Source: JBNGOQ01 sp050589645
Lineage (GTDB): Bacteria > Bacteroidota > Bacteroidia > Flavobacteriales > Flavobacteriaceae
Assembly: GCF_050589645.1 (NCBI RefSeq)
Contig: NZ_JBNGOQ010000004.1
Span: 434,001 to 498,000, forward strand
Length of the DNA stretch: 64,000 bases
Reading direction: 5' to 3'
Positions 54,865 to 62,181 of the stretch are shown one piece after another. Numbering within the stretch: the stretch's first letter is position 1; each line of letters begins with the position of its first letter. The notes below the pieces were generated by a model, which did no database searches, was not told the origin of the DNA, and saw only the letters and a list, made by a program, of their open reading frames with translations. The position numbers were made by a program, and so were the translations under genes.

Positions 54865-55758
54865 TTATGCTACTTCTGTTCCAATGGCCGCTTCCCATAA
54901 CATATACCATTCTTCTTTGGTAATGCTAACGTCAAGTGCCTTATGCGCAGCTTTTATCCGTTCCAATTTTGATGTTCCCAGTACGGGAACAATACCTGCC
55001 GGATGCTTGCGCAACCAAGCGTAAAGCAATTGATCTGGCATCAGTTCATATTTTTTGGATAGTTTGCCCAAAACCCGCTGTATGGAACTTAAGCGGGCAT
55101 CATCCGAATCTTGAAAGAGCGCCCCTCCGCCCAAGGGTGACCAGGCCGAAGGAATGCATCCCGATTTGAGACATTGGTCCAAGGTGCCATCCTCGAAGGC
55201 GTTACGCTGCAGAAGTGATATTTCTACCTGATTGGTCACTAAGGGGGTCACTGAATTTAATAGATCAAATTGCGATACCGAAAAGTTAGAGACGCCAAAG
55301 GCGAGCACTTTCCCTTCTTCTTTTAGGTCCGAAAAGGCCTCTGCGATTTCGTGCGGATCCAATAGGTAATCCGGGCGGTGCAAGAGCAATACATCCAGAC
55401 GGTCGGTATGAAGGTTTTTAAGCGATCGTTCAACGGATGCCTTTATGTGGGCCTTGGAGAGGTTGTACGACTTAAGTTGGTGTTCGGGCCTATTTTTGGC
55501 CATCATCTGAATACCACATTTGGTAGTAATTCGCATTTTATCGCGCAGGTCGGGCCTGGTCTTTAAGACCTTCCCAAAATCCTCTTCGGTGGTGTAGTCT
55601 CCGTAAATGTCCGCGTGGTCAAAATCAATTAGGTCCAGGTCCAAACAACCTTCAATAAAGGCTTCATATGCTGCGGTGGACAGTTTACTGCCCCAGGAAC
55701 CCAATCTCATGGTGCCAATGATATAGGGCGATATGTTCTCTTTGGAAAGCTTCACCAT
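54865..55758 (-). CDS. YdhF-like aldo-keto reductase, candidate 6-oxo-sugar reductase
   Basis: 297 residues with the full AKR tetrad: D47 and Y52 (DFDHADIYG), K80 (RITTKCGIQ) and H127 (LLLHRPD). The cofactor end PVLGTSKLERIKAA suggests NADP(H). It resembles E. coli YdhF along its whole length. As first gene of the operon, 28 bp before the SsuD-like monooxygenase, it would reduce the aldehyde that enzyme makes, as the aldo-keto reductase does in the Agrobacterium sulfo-SMO pathway (6-oxo-glucose to glucose). An exact -7 box and a palindromic operator lie just upstream. Confidence 0.88.
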   Translation of the reverse strand: MVKLSKENISPYIIGTMRLGSWGSKLSTAAYEAFIEGCLDLDLIDFDHADIYGDYTTEEDFGKVLKTRPDLRDKMRITTKCGIQMMAKNRPEHQLKSYNLSKAHIKASVERSLKNLHTDRLDVLLLHRPDYLLDPHEIAEAFSDLKEEGKVLAFGVSNFSVSQFDLLNSVTPLVTNQVEISLLQRNAFEDGTLDQCLKSGCIPSAWSPLGGGALFQDSDDARLSSIQRVLGKLSKKYELMPDQLLYAWLRKHPAGIVPVLGTSKLERIKAAHKALDVSITKEEWYMLWEAAIGTEVA

Positions 55759-55784
55759 TATGGATGGATGTTAGTGATAATGTT

Positions 55785-55792
55785 CAAATGTA
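55785..55792 (-). promoter_or_regulatory. -7 box of the aldo-keto reductase operon
   Basis: On the minus strand TACATTTG matches TAnnTTTG exactly, 26 bases before the ATG at 55758. An operator half-site AAATGTAAAC (55786-55795) overlaps it on the plus strand. Confidence 0.6.
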
Positions 55793-55806
55793 AACAAAAA
55801 TTGAAG

Positions 55807-55826
55807 AAATGTAAACGTTTACATTT
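55807..55826. promoter_or_regulatory. LacI-type operator 1 (divergent aldo-keto reductase / FMN reductase promoters)
   Basis: AAATGTAAACGTTTACATTT is a perfect 20-bp palindrome centred on CG, the layout of LacI-family operators. It covers the expected -33 areas of both divergent promoters (-7 boxes at 55785-55792 and 55837-55844). It can therefore repress both genes at once. The same 18-bp core recurs at 58498. Confidence 0.85.
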
Positions 55827-55836
55827 AAAATTTCAC

Positions 55837-55844
55837 TAATTTTA
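55837..55844 (+). promoter_or_regulatory. Possible -7 box of the FMN reductase gene
   Basis: TAATTTTA is one base off TAnnTTTG and lies 42 bases before the ATG at 55887, with operator 1 immediately upstream. Confidence 0.4.
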
Positions 55845-55886
55845 TCCTGTTTTTTGACCTATTTGTCAACATTGATCCAAAATTAA

Positions 55887-56423
55887 ATGATTACGATAGT
55901 TTCAGGGTCCAATAGAAAGGATAACAAGACCGTACATTTTGCAAGGTACGTTCATGGGCAACTGCTTAAGGAAGCGGGAACCACGGTGCATTTTTTGGAC
56001 CTGTCCGGTTTGGAGGGTAACCTTATTACGGAAACCATGTACAAAGACCAACCCCAAACCATACAGCATATTCAGGACCATTACTTTATTCCTTCCACCA
56101 AGTTTTGGTTCTTTATTCCGGAATACAATGGAAGTTACCCCGGAATCTTGAAACTCATTCTGGATGCCATTTCCGTGAGGGAGTATGACAAGAGTTTTGT
56201 GGATAAGAGGGCATGCATTACCGGAATTGCTTCTGGGCGCGCGGGCAATCTGAGGGGAATGGATCATTTGGCCGAAGTGCTGAACCATCTAGGCATGCAC
56301 GTGCATCCGAACAAAAATCCCATTTCTTCCATTTATAAACTCCTGGATGCTGAAAACAGCCTCGTGGACAAGGATGCTGAAGCGAGCCTTCAGAAACAGA
56401 TGCGGCAGTTTTTGAATTTTTAA
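55887..56423 (+). CDS. NADPH-dependent FMN reductase
   Basis: 178-residue flavodoxin-fold protein. The N-terminal phosphate loop is SGSNRKDNKT (6-15). FFIPEYNGSYPGILKLILDAI is the NADPH-FMN reductase signature, and GIASGRAGNLRGMDHL follows. It would supply reduced FMN to the two-component monooxygenase at 53679. It is transcribed divergently from the aldo-keto reductase/monooxygenase operon across a shared operator. It is convergent with the LacI gene, only 5 bp separating the stops. Confidence 0.88.
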   Translation: MITIVSGSNRKDNKTVHFARYVHGQLLKEAGTTVHFLDLSGLEGNLITETMYKDQPQTIQHIQDHYFIPSTKFWFFIPEYNGSYPGILKLILDAISVREYDKSFVDKRACITGIASGRAGNLRGMDHLAEVLNHLGMHVHPNKNPISSIYKLLDAENSLVDKDAEASLQKQMRQFLNF

Positions 56424-56428
56424 AAGGG

Positions 56429-57433
56429 TTATCCCTCTTGAGTTGACTCCCGTAGGACGAGCTGGGGTGACAAAACCTCCTGGGTAAACACGATGTGGTT
56501 GCGCTTTAGGTTTTTCATGAGCATCTCGGCGGCCAAGAGGCCCATTTCATTGCACTTTTGATCCACCGTACTGATTTTGGGATCAACCAATCCGCTAAAA
56601 TCCGTATTACCAAATCCCATCAACTTAATTTGGGAAGGGATGTCCACTTTGAGTGGTTTTAGAACGTTCATGAGATAAAGGCATCCCTCATCCCCATAGG
56701 TAAAGAACCCATCAACCTCTGGGTGCCTTAGCAACAGATTCTTTATGGCTACGGTATCCCGGATCATGTCCCATGTCAACTCCAAAATGGTATCCTTGGT
56801 TATCGGTAGATGATGTTCTTTTAGTGCCTTTAGGAATCCTTCTTTTCGTTGTTTGAAAATAGAAAGATGTTGGTCTCCCGCAATATGGATCAAGTTACGA
56901 CAACCTTGGTCAAGAAGATGCTGAGTGGCCATATGGGCACCCATGAAGTCATTGAGCACTACGGAGTTTATCGGGTCCAATTCAGGTACGCGGTCAAAGA
57001 ACACCATCGGGATTTCCTTTTTCATAACACTTTGTATATAGGAAAAATCAGTGGTCTCCTTGGCCAAGGACATAAGGATGCCATCGGCCTTAAGTTGCAC
57101 AAATGATTCCAGGGCCTTGGCTTCGTCCTCAGTGGAATCATGGGACTGCGCAATGATGATGTTATACCCAAAGTGCCGTAGTTGAAGTTCTATCCCATTA
57201 ATAATACTGCTAAAAAAAGGATTGTTCACTTCAGGTACAATGACTCCTATGATTTTACTCTTTCCACTGCGGAGTGCTGCGGCCATCATATTGGGCTGGT
57301 AGTCCATTTCCCGTGCGGCCTTAAAGACCTTTTCCCTTGTTTTTGGGGAGACCAGGGGGCTGTTGTTGAACACCCTGGACACCGTAGCCAAGGAGAGGCC
57401 TGTCTTTTTTGCTATGTCCTTTATTCCTGCCAT
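56429..57433 (-). CDS. LacI-family transcriptional regulator of the sulfosugar cluster
   Basis: 334 residues. The N-terminal helix-turn-helix IKDIAKKTGLSLATVSRVFNNSPLVS (4-29) with hinge YQPNMMAAALRSGKSKIIGVIVPEVNNPFFSSII is classic LacI. A sugar-binding periplasmic-protein-like domain follows (to about 330). It should bind the CG-centred palindromes at 55807 and 58498 and release them when a sugar (sulfosugar or breakdown product) binds. It is 87 bp downstream of yeiH on the same strand, so operator 2 would make it self-regulated. Confidence 0.93.
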   Translation of the reverse strand: MAGIKDIAKKTGLSLATVSRVFNNSPLVSPKTREKVFKAAREMDYQPNMMAAALRSGKSKIIGVIVPEVNNPFFSSIINGIELQLRHFGYNIIIAQSHDSTEDEAKALESFVQLKADGILMSLAKETTDFSYIQSVMKKEIPMVFFDRVPELDPINSVVLNDFMGAHMATQHLLDQGCRNLIHIAGDQHLSIFKQRKEGFLKALKEHHLPITKDTILELTWDMIRDTVAIKNLLLRHPEVDGFFTYGDEGCLYLMNVLKPLKVDIPSQIKLMGFGNTDFSGLVDPKISTVDQKCNEMGLLAAEMLMKNLKRNHIVFTQEVLSPQLVLRESTQEG

Positions 57434-57520
57434 TTCAGTTCATTTTGAGAAGTGGGTGCACGGTACTTTTTGTTGTTTTATTAAATACGTAAAGGTTTCT
57501 GCCCACCAACTTCTCTAGGT

Positions 57521-58468
57521 CTAGGTGTAATTTACAATGTACATCAGGGAAAGTAGGGCCAAAACCAGCCAGGTAAGGACCCCAACGATCAAAATATTGA
57601 ATCCAAGTTTTTTAAGCTGGCCAATATTTATTTGCAACCCGATCAGGAACAGGGTAAAAATTAATAATTTTCTGGAAAACCAAACAATTTTGTCGGCGAT
57701 AAAATCCAATTGGGGCAGATAGGAGGTCAATAGCATGGCTGCTAAAAAGGCCAAGATAAACCAAGGGAACGCAGATTTGTCCTGGGTTTGTGTTCCGTTG
57801 GACTGTGATCCAAAGGATATGATCAGCACCAGCGGGATAATCCATAGGGTCCGGACCAATTTAGTGGTTGTGGCGATAGACAGCGATTCCTCCCCGAACA
57901 GTTCACTTGCGCCTACAACGGAACTGGTATCGTGTATGGCAATGGCGCACCAAAGTCCAAATTGGGATTGACTAAGGTCAAAAAAGTGCCCTATGGTGGG
58001 AAATATGAACAAGGCAATGGCATTCAATAAAAAGACGATGGCCAAAGCAATGGAGGTCTGATGGGAATTGGCTTTTATGCTTGGGCTTACCGCTGCAATG
58101 GCACTACCACCGCAAATAGCGGTACCCGAAGCCACAAGAATGGTGGTTATTTTTTCGGACTTCAACAACTTGGCCAGGCTAAACGCGATAATAAACGTAA
58201 ACACAATAGCAACCAAGCTTACAAAAAAACTATTGGTCCCCATGACCAACGCTTCCTGAATATGAATGCCAAAGCCGAGGCCCACTACCGATATCTGGAG
58301 TAGGGATTTTTGAAACCCGATGTTTCGCTGTACCAAATCCTTGTTCACGAATTGTAGGACCCCAGCGACAACACCTATAAGCAAAGCAATTGCTGGGGAG
58401 ATGTATCCCAGCAAGGTGCCTAACAGAACTAAGGCAGCTATGGTATATGAAAGTATCCTTGAGCGCAT
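57521..58468 (-). CDS. YeiH-family putative sulfate/sulfite exporter (UPF0324)
   Basis: About 315 residues, around ten membrane helices. Conserved segments include ISPAIALLIGVVAGV, ASGTAICGGSAIAAVSPSIKANSHQTSIALAI and WCAIAIHDTSSVVGASELFGEESLSIATTTKLVRTLW, the YeiH/PF03601 signatures. Members are often found with sulfonate-degradation genes and are named putative sulfate exporters, with little direct proof. ATG 58468 is chosen; the longer frame to 58483 would start with TTG. An exact -7 box (TATGTTTG, 58481-58488) and operator 2 precede it. It should remove sulfite or sulfate made in the cytosol. Confidence 0.87.
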   Translation of the reverse strand: MRSRILSYTIAALVLLGTLLGYISPAIALLIGVVAGVLQFVNKDLVQRNIGFQKSLLQISVVGLGFGIHIQEALVMGTNSFFVSLVAIVFTFIIAFSLAKLLKSEKITTILVASGTAICGGSAIAAVSPSIKANSHQTSIALAIVFLLNAIALFIFPTIGHFFDLSQSQFGLWCAIAIHDTSSVVGASELFGEESLSIATTTKLVRTLWIIPLVLIISFGSQSNGTQTQDKSAFPWFILAFLAAMLLTSYLPQLDFIADKIVWFSRKLLIFTLFLIGLQINIGQLKKLGFNILIVGVLTWLVLALLSLMYIVNYT

Positions 58469-58480
58469 GGTAAGGTAGCG

Positions 58481-58488
58481 CAAACATA
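58481..58488 (-). promoter_or_regulatory. -7 box of yeiH-lacI
   Basis: TATGTTTG on the minus strand, an exact TAnnTTTG match, 12 bases before the ATG at 58468. This would give a very short leader. Confidence 0.5.
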
Positions 58489-58497
58489 CAAAGAATA

Positions 58498-58515
58498 AAT
58501 GTAAACGTTTACATT
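58498..58515. promoter_or_regulatory. LacI-type operator 2 (yeiH-lacI promoter)
   Basis: AATGTAAACGTTTACATT, a perfect 18-bp palindrome identical to the core of operator 1. It lies 9 bases upstream of the yeiH -7 box, where it would cover the -33 region. Confidence 0.85.
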
Positions 58516-58557
58516 ATGATGTAAAAAGATAGCTTTCGAGACCTTAGGCATCCAAAT

Positions 58558-61500
58558 TTAATCGGTATACCCAAAAACCTGGGGGGTATCATTGTTGCGA
58601 CCTACGATAAGGTATTCCTTTCCTTTATTGTCCTTGAAGGGAAGGAGATGCTTTATTTCACCTTCCACAAAGAAGCCCGAATCCTCATAGGGCTGCCAGT
58701 TGAATTCGCCATTTTTTGTTCCTAGAAGAACACTTCCATAACTGGCATCCAATCTGCTGTACTGGGGTTTAAACTCAAAGTTATTGCCCCCCAGCAGAAG
58801 GTCTATTTGTCCATCCTTGTTGATATCGGTGCAGCGTATGTCACAAACACAGGAAAATTGCACCTCCTTGGGAAGTGTTTTGATTTCAAAGGTTCCCCCA
58901 CCCATGTTCAGGGCTATAACACTCTCCGAGGTATTTACCTCTTTGATTATGGAATTCTGCAAGACCTCTGGCCGCAAAAGCTCGTCTATGCTCTTTGAGG
59001 CATAATCGGAAAATTTCAGGTTTTGTTTTTTTAGGGAGACCAATTGTGCGGTAAGTTCCCGTTTTAGCGCTACGGGCACGTCGCGATCATCAATGCGTCT
59101 GGTGACAATTTGTTCTATGGTTCCGTTATTATCGAAATCATTAATGTATACTTTGGCCGGGGCTTCTTTGGAGGCCCTATAATGTGTGTTGTTTCCTTGG
59201 TTTCCCAAGATAAGATCAAGATCACCGTCCTTGTCCAGGTCTTCGGCACTCACCGTATTCCACCACCCTGTAAGACTATCCAGGGTGCTGGGCGAGGGGC
59301 GTAGTCGGCGGCCAGAATTGTTGAGGATGATGGGAGCTGTCCAGTCGCCTACCAGTACCAGATCTTTTTTGGTGTCCCCATCCATATCTGCCCACTTGGC
59401 ATCGGTAATCATCCCAGCATTTTTTAGCTGAAAGGCCTTGTTTTCGGTAACATCGGAAAAGCCACCGGCACCATCGTTTTCCAATAACAAATGTTCCGGA
59501 TTTACCCCATAAATCCCAGGAACGCTTCTACTGCCTATAAAAAGATCGACATCACCGTCCTGATCAAAGTCGTGGGGTGCAATGACCGAGACATTGTGCC
59601 CAGTGGCCGCAACGGGGTTTTTGCTTTTGGAAAAATTGCCTTTCCCATCATTTAGGTACAATCTGTTGGTATAGCTGGCCGGCTGGTTGGGTTGGTTGCC
59701 CCCTGAGCCTACGATGAGATCCATATCCCCATCTTGGTCCGCGTCAAAAAAGGCTGCAGCCGTATCCTCGAACTGTCGGTCTTCCCGAAACGCATCGGGT
59801 AGCCGGGCCGTGGTCAAGGTTCCGTTTCCCTGATGAAGATATAGGCTGGCTTGCTGCCCCTTGGCCCCTCCGATAAAAACATCCTCATGGCCATCCCCAT
59901 TAATGTCGGCCACTGCCATGGCCGGTCCTTCCTGAGAGAGTTTTTTGGAGATAAGTCCTTCGTAATCAAAGTCCACGTGCCCGTCCTCCACATGAGCGGT
60001 CAATCGGGCCGGGATTTCTTTGAGTAGGGTGGTTTTGTTTTTTGCCTTAGGATGATACTGACTTGTTGCATCGCTTTGTTTTAGGATGTGTAGGGTATTT
60101 ACAGCTACTTTTTGCACTAGCTGTGTTTTGGCATCGGGCCAAACCACCCGTAACGAATCTATGGTTTTGTTTTTTCCAAGGCCCAAGGTCATAACATAAT
60201 CCACGGATGACTGAAAGCCTCTCGATGGTATAAGCTCTTGTCGCATTATCTGATCCTTTACATAAACCTCCACCACACTTCCCACGGCATAGGAATTGGG
60301 CGCATCGCCCTCTAACTTAATTTTAATGTAGCTATGCCCCAGGCGTTCCGAGTTGTTTTTGTAAACGAACAACGGCTGATTTACATTGTTGATGATGAGG
60401 TCCAGATCGCCGTCATTGTCCAGATCCCCATAGGCCCCGCCATTGGAGAAGCTGGGGGTGTCCAAGCCCCACTCCGCACTGGCATTGGAAAAGGTAAGGT
60501 CTCGGTTGTTCCTAAAGGCGTAATTGGGAATGGGGGTCGAGGGCATTTCATTGATGACCGCTTCCTTTTGCTGCTTGTCACCGTAAATGGCAGTTTGCTG
60601 CCGTGTAATGTCTTCAAAGAAGTCGATAAAATCCTGATTGGTGAGGTCGTGATAAATTCCGTTGCACACGTAAATATCGCGATAGCCATCATTATCCATA
60701 TCGAACAAAAGGGCTCCCCAGCTCCAATCCGTGCCGGACACACCGCTGTAATTCGCTATTTCTGAAAAGGAATTTCCCAGATTCAACTGCAGCGTATTCT
60801 GCATATATTGGTGATGGTAGTCGTTCCGCAATTTACGTTGGTAGATATCGTAGGTCTCAAAGTTGGTCGTGTTTTTCAGGCGTTGGTCTCCCTCGGGCAG
60901 CATATCCGTCACGAAAATATCCGATTTTCCGTCGTTGTTAATGTCGGCCATATCCGCACCCATGGAGAAAAGACTAAGATGCGAGGTCCAGTCCTTTATC
61001 GCTTCTGTGAAGGTGCCGTCCTGCTCATTGATGTAGAGGTAATCGTGTTCAAAGAAGTCGTTGGACACGTAGATGTCTGGCCAACTGTCATTATTGACAT
61101 CCCCTACGGTAACCCCTAGTCCAAAACCAATTAAACTTCCAAAAATATTGGCTTCTTCGCTTACATCGGTGTACACCCCATTGTCATTTCTCAGGAGCCT
61201 ATCGCCTCCTGGCTTTAGAAAATCGGTCACGTTCCATTTTTCTGCACGCAGATCTCTCTTGTTTTCATAGCCCAAACTGCCCACCGGGATAAAACTATTG
61301 TTGAGCATATATACGTCCAGATCACCGTCTTTGTCATAATCGAAAAATGCGGCATGTGTGGTGTATCCGCTATCGGCCAGCTTGTAATCATCGGCCTTTT
61401 CGGTAAAACTAAGATCCCCGTTGTTGATGAAAAGTTCATTTTTTTGATCGTCCCCTTCTATGTGGCCTGCATTGCATACGTAAATATCCAGAAGTCCGTC

Positions 61501-61887
61501 AGCATTGATATCTACCAAGACCACTCCCGTGGACCAAGCTTTGTTCCCTGCAACACCCGCCTTGTCCGTGATATCCTCAAAGCGAAAGTTCCCTTTGTTG
61601 AGGTAGAGTCTGTTTTTTTTGCGATTTGCGGTCAAATAGATATCCGGAAGACCGTCGTTGTTGACATCGCCAATGGCAACACCGCCACCATTGTAGAAGT
61701 TCCGATAGAGGAAAATATTAAAATCTTCTTCGTTTTCTATTTCATTAATAAAATCGATACCGGTGTTTTCCTTGTCCAACTGCGAGAACAGGGGTTGGGT
61801 ATTCTGCGAAGCAGAGGTTGCTTTTTCACGGTCTGTACAGGAAGCCAGTACAAAGACCAAAATGTATAGGTAATTAATTCGTTTCAA
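58558..61887 (-). CDS. FG-GAP/VCBS-repeat lipoprotein with ASPIC/UnbV domain (copy C)
   Basis: 1109 residues. The start is a TTG codon (MKRINYLYILVFVLASC, lipobox Cys17); no in-frame ATG fits the signal peptide better. Repeats with Ca-binding loops run through the protein (DVNNDGLPDIYLTAN, DINADGLLDIYVCNAG, DYDKDGDLDVYMLN, DINKDGQIDLLLGG). The UnbV-like strand SLRVVWPDAKTQLVQK lies near the middle. It is a paralogue of copies A and B. It lies downstream of a SusC/SusD pair and 89 bp upstream of yeiH, so it may serve as the third surface protein of that uptake system. Confidence 0.83.
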   Translation of the reverse strand: MKRINYLYILVFVLASCTDREKATSASQNTQPLFSQLDKENTGIDFINEIENEEDFNIFLYRNFYNGGGVAIGDVNNDGLPDIYLTANRKKNRLYLNKGNFRFEDITDKAGVAGNKAWSTGVVLVDINADGLLDIYVCNAGHIEGDDQKNELFINNGDLSFTEKADDYKLADSGYTTHAAFFDYDKDGDLDVYMLNNSFIPVGSLGYENKRDLRAEKWNVTDFLKPGGDRLLRNDNGVYTDVSEEANIFGSLIGFGLGVTVGDVNNDSWPDIYVSNDFFEHDYLYINEQDGTFTEAIKDWTSHLSLFSMGADMADINNDGKSDIFVTDMLPEGDQRLKNTTNFETYDIYQRKLRNDYHHQYMQNTLQLNLGNSFSEIANYSGVSGTDWSWGALLFDMDNDGYRDIYVCNGIYHDLTNQDFIDFFEDITRQQTAIYGDKQQKEAVINEMPSTPIPNYAFRNNRDLTFSNASAEWGLDTPSFSNGGAYGDLDNDGDLDLIINNVNQPLFVYKNNSERLGHSYIKIKLEGDAPNSYAVGSVVEVYVKDQIMRQELIPSRGFQSSVDYVMTLGLGKNKTIDSLRVVWPDAKTQLVQKVAVNTLHILKQSDATSQYHPKAKNKTTLLKEIPARLTAHVEDGHVDFDYEGLISKKLSQEGPAMAVADINGDGHEDVFIGGAKGQQASLYLHQGNGTLTTARLPDAFREDRQFEDTAAAFFDADQDGDMDLIVGSGGNQPNQPASYTNRLYLNDGKGNFSKSKNPVAATGHNVSVIAPHDFDQDGDVDLFIGSRSVPGIYGVNPEHLLLENDGAGGFSDVTENKAFQLKNAGMITDAKWADMDGDTKKDLVLVGDWTAPIILNNSGRRLRPSPSTLDSLTGWWNTVSAEDLDKDGDLDLILGNQGNNTHYRASKEAPAKVYINDFDNNGTIEQIVTRRIDDRDVPVALKRELTAQLVSLKKQNLKFSDYASKSIDELLRPEVLQNSIIKEVNTSESVIALNMGGGTFEIKTLPKEVQFSCVCDIRCTDINKDGQIDLLLGGNNFEFKPQYSRLDASYGSVLLGTKNGEFNWQPYEDSGFFVEGEIKHLLPFKDNKGKEYLIVGRNNDTPQVFGYTD

Positions 61888-62091
61888 CGTATGCTGTTTT
61901 TGACCAAGTTGTTCGGCCGTTATGTACGGGCCAAGAAAATCTTATTTAAACCTTAAATTGAAAATCCACGGTTGGGATGCTTCTTCGCAACTCCCCGGCA
62001 CCAGTTTGTATAGTGGTAGAATATCGCTCTTTTATTGAAAGCGTCTAAGCTACCGAATTGTAGATAAATATCATAATCCTTATACAAGATT

Positions 62092-62115
62092 AACAGCCTT
62101 AGGGGCTGTTTTTTT
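62092..62115 (+). terminator. Plus-strand intrinsic terminator without an assigned gene
   Basis: AACAGCC (62092-62098) and GGCTGTT (62104-62110) form a 7-bp stem with a 5-base loop, followed by a run of seven T residues ending at 62115. No plus-strand gene ends nearby, so it may end a small RNA. Confidence 0.7.
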
Positions 62116-62122
62116 GGCGGAA

Positions 62123-62155
62123 CAAAAAAGAGAGGGCAATTGCCCCCTCTCTTTC
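62123..62155 (-). terminator. Intrinsic terminator of the SusC/SusD operon
   Basis: On the minus strand GAGAGGGGGC-AATT-GCCCTCTC forms a strong stem followed by six T residues, 27 bases after the susD stop. The stem could also work in the other direction. Confidence 0.85.
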
Positions 62156-62181
62156 TTACTTAAACTTAAAATTAGCTCGTA

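Larger units (their letters stand above)
61888..62181. other. 294-bp intergenic region with opposed terminators
   Basis: Between the SusD stop and the FG-GAP start there are two strong hairpins (listed separately) and an otherwise non-coding stretch. TTGTATA (62006-62012) is perfectly complementary to TATACAA (62081-62087), enclosing a 68-base insert that contains AGTGGTAGAAT, a tRNA D-arm-like string. The anticodon arm cannot be drawn properly, so I do not call a tRNA. Confidence 0.4.

Noticed and set aside
62006..62088. A functional tRNA gene in the SusD/FG-GAP gap
   Set aside because: A 7-bp acceptor-like stem and a D-arm-like string exist, but no proper 5-bp anticodon stem with a 7-base loop and no GGTTCGA-type T-loop can be drawn.
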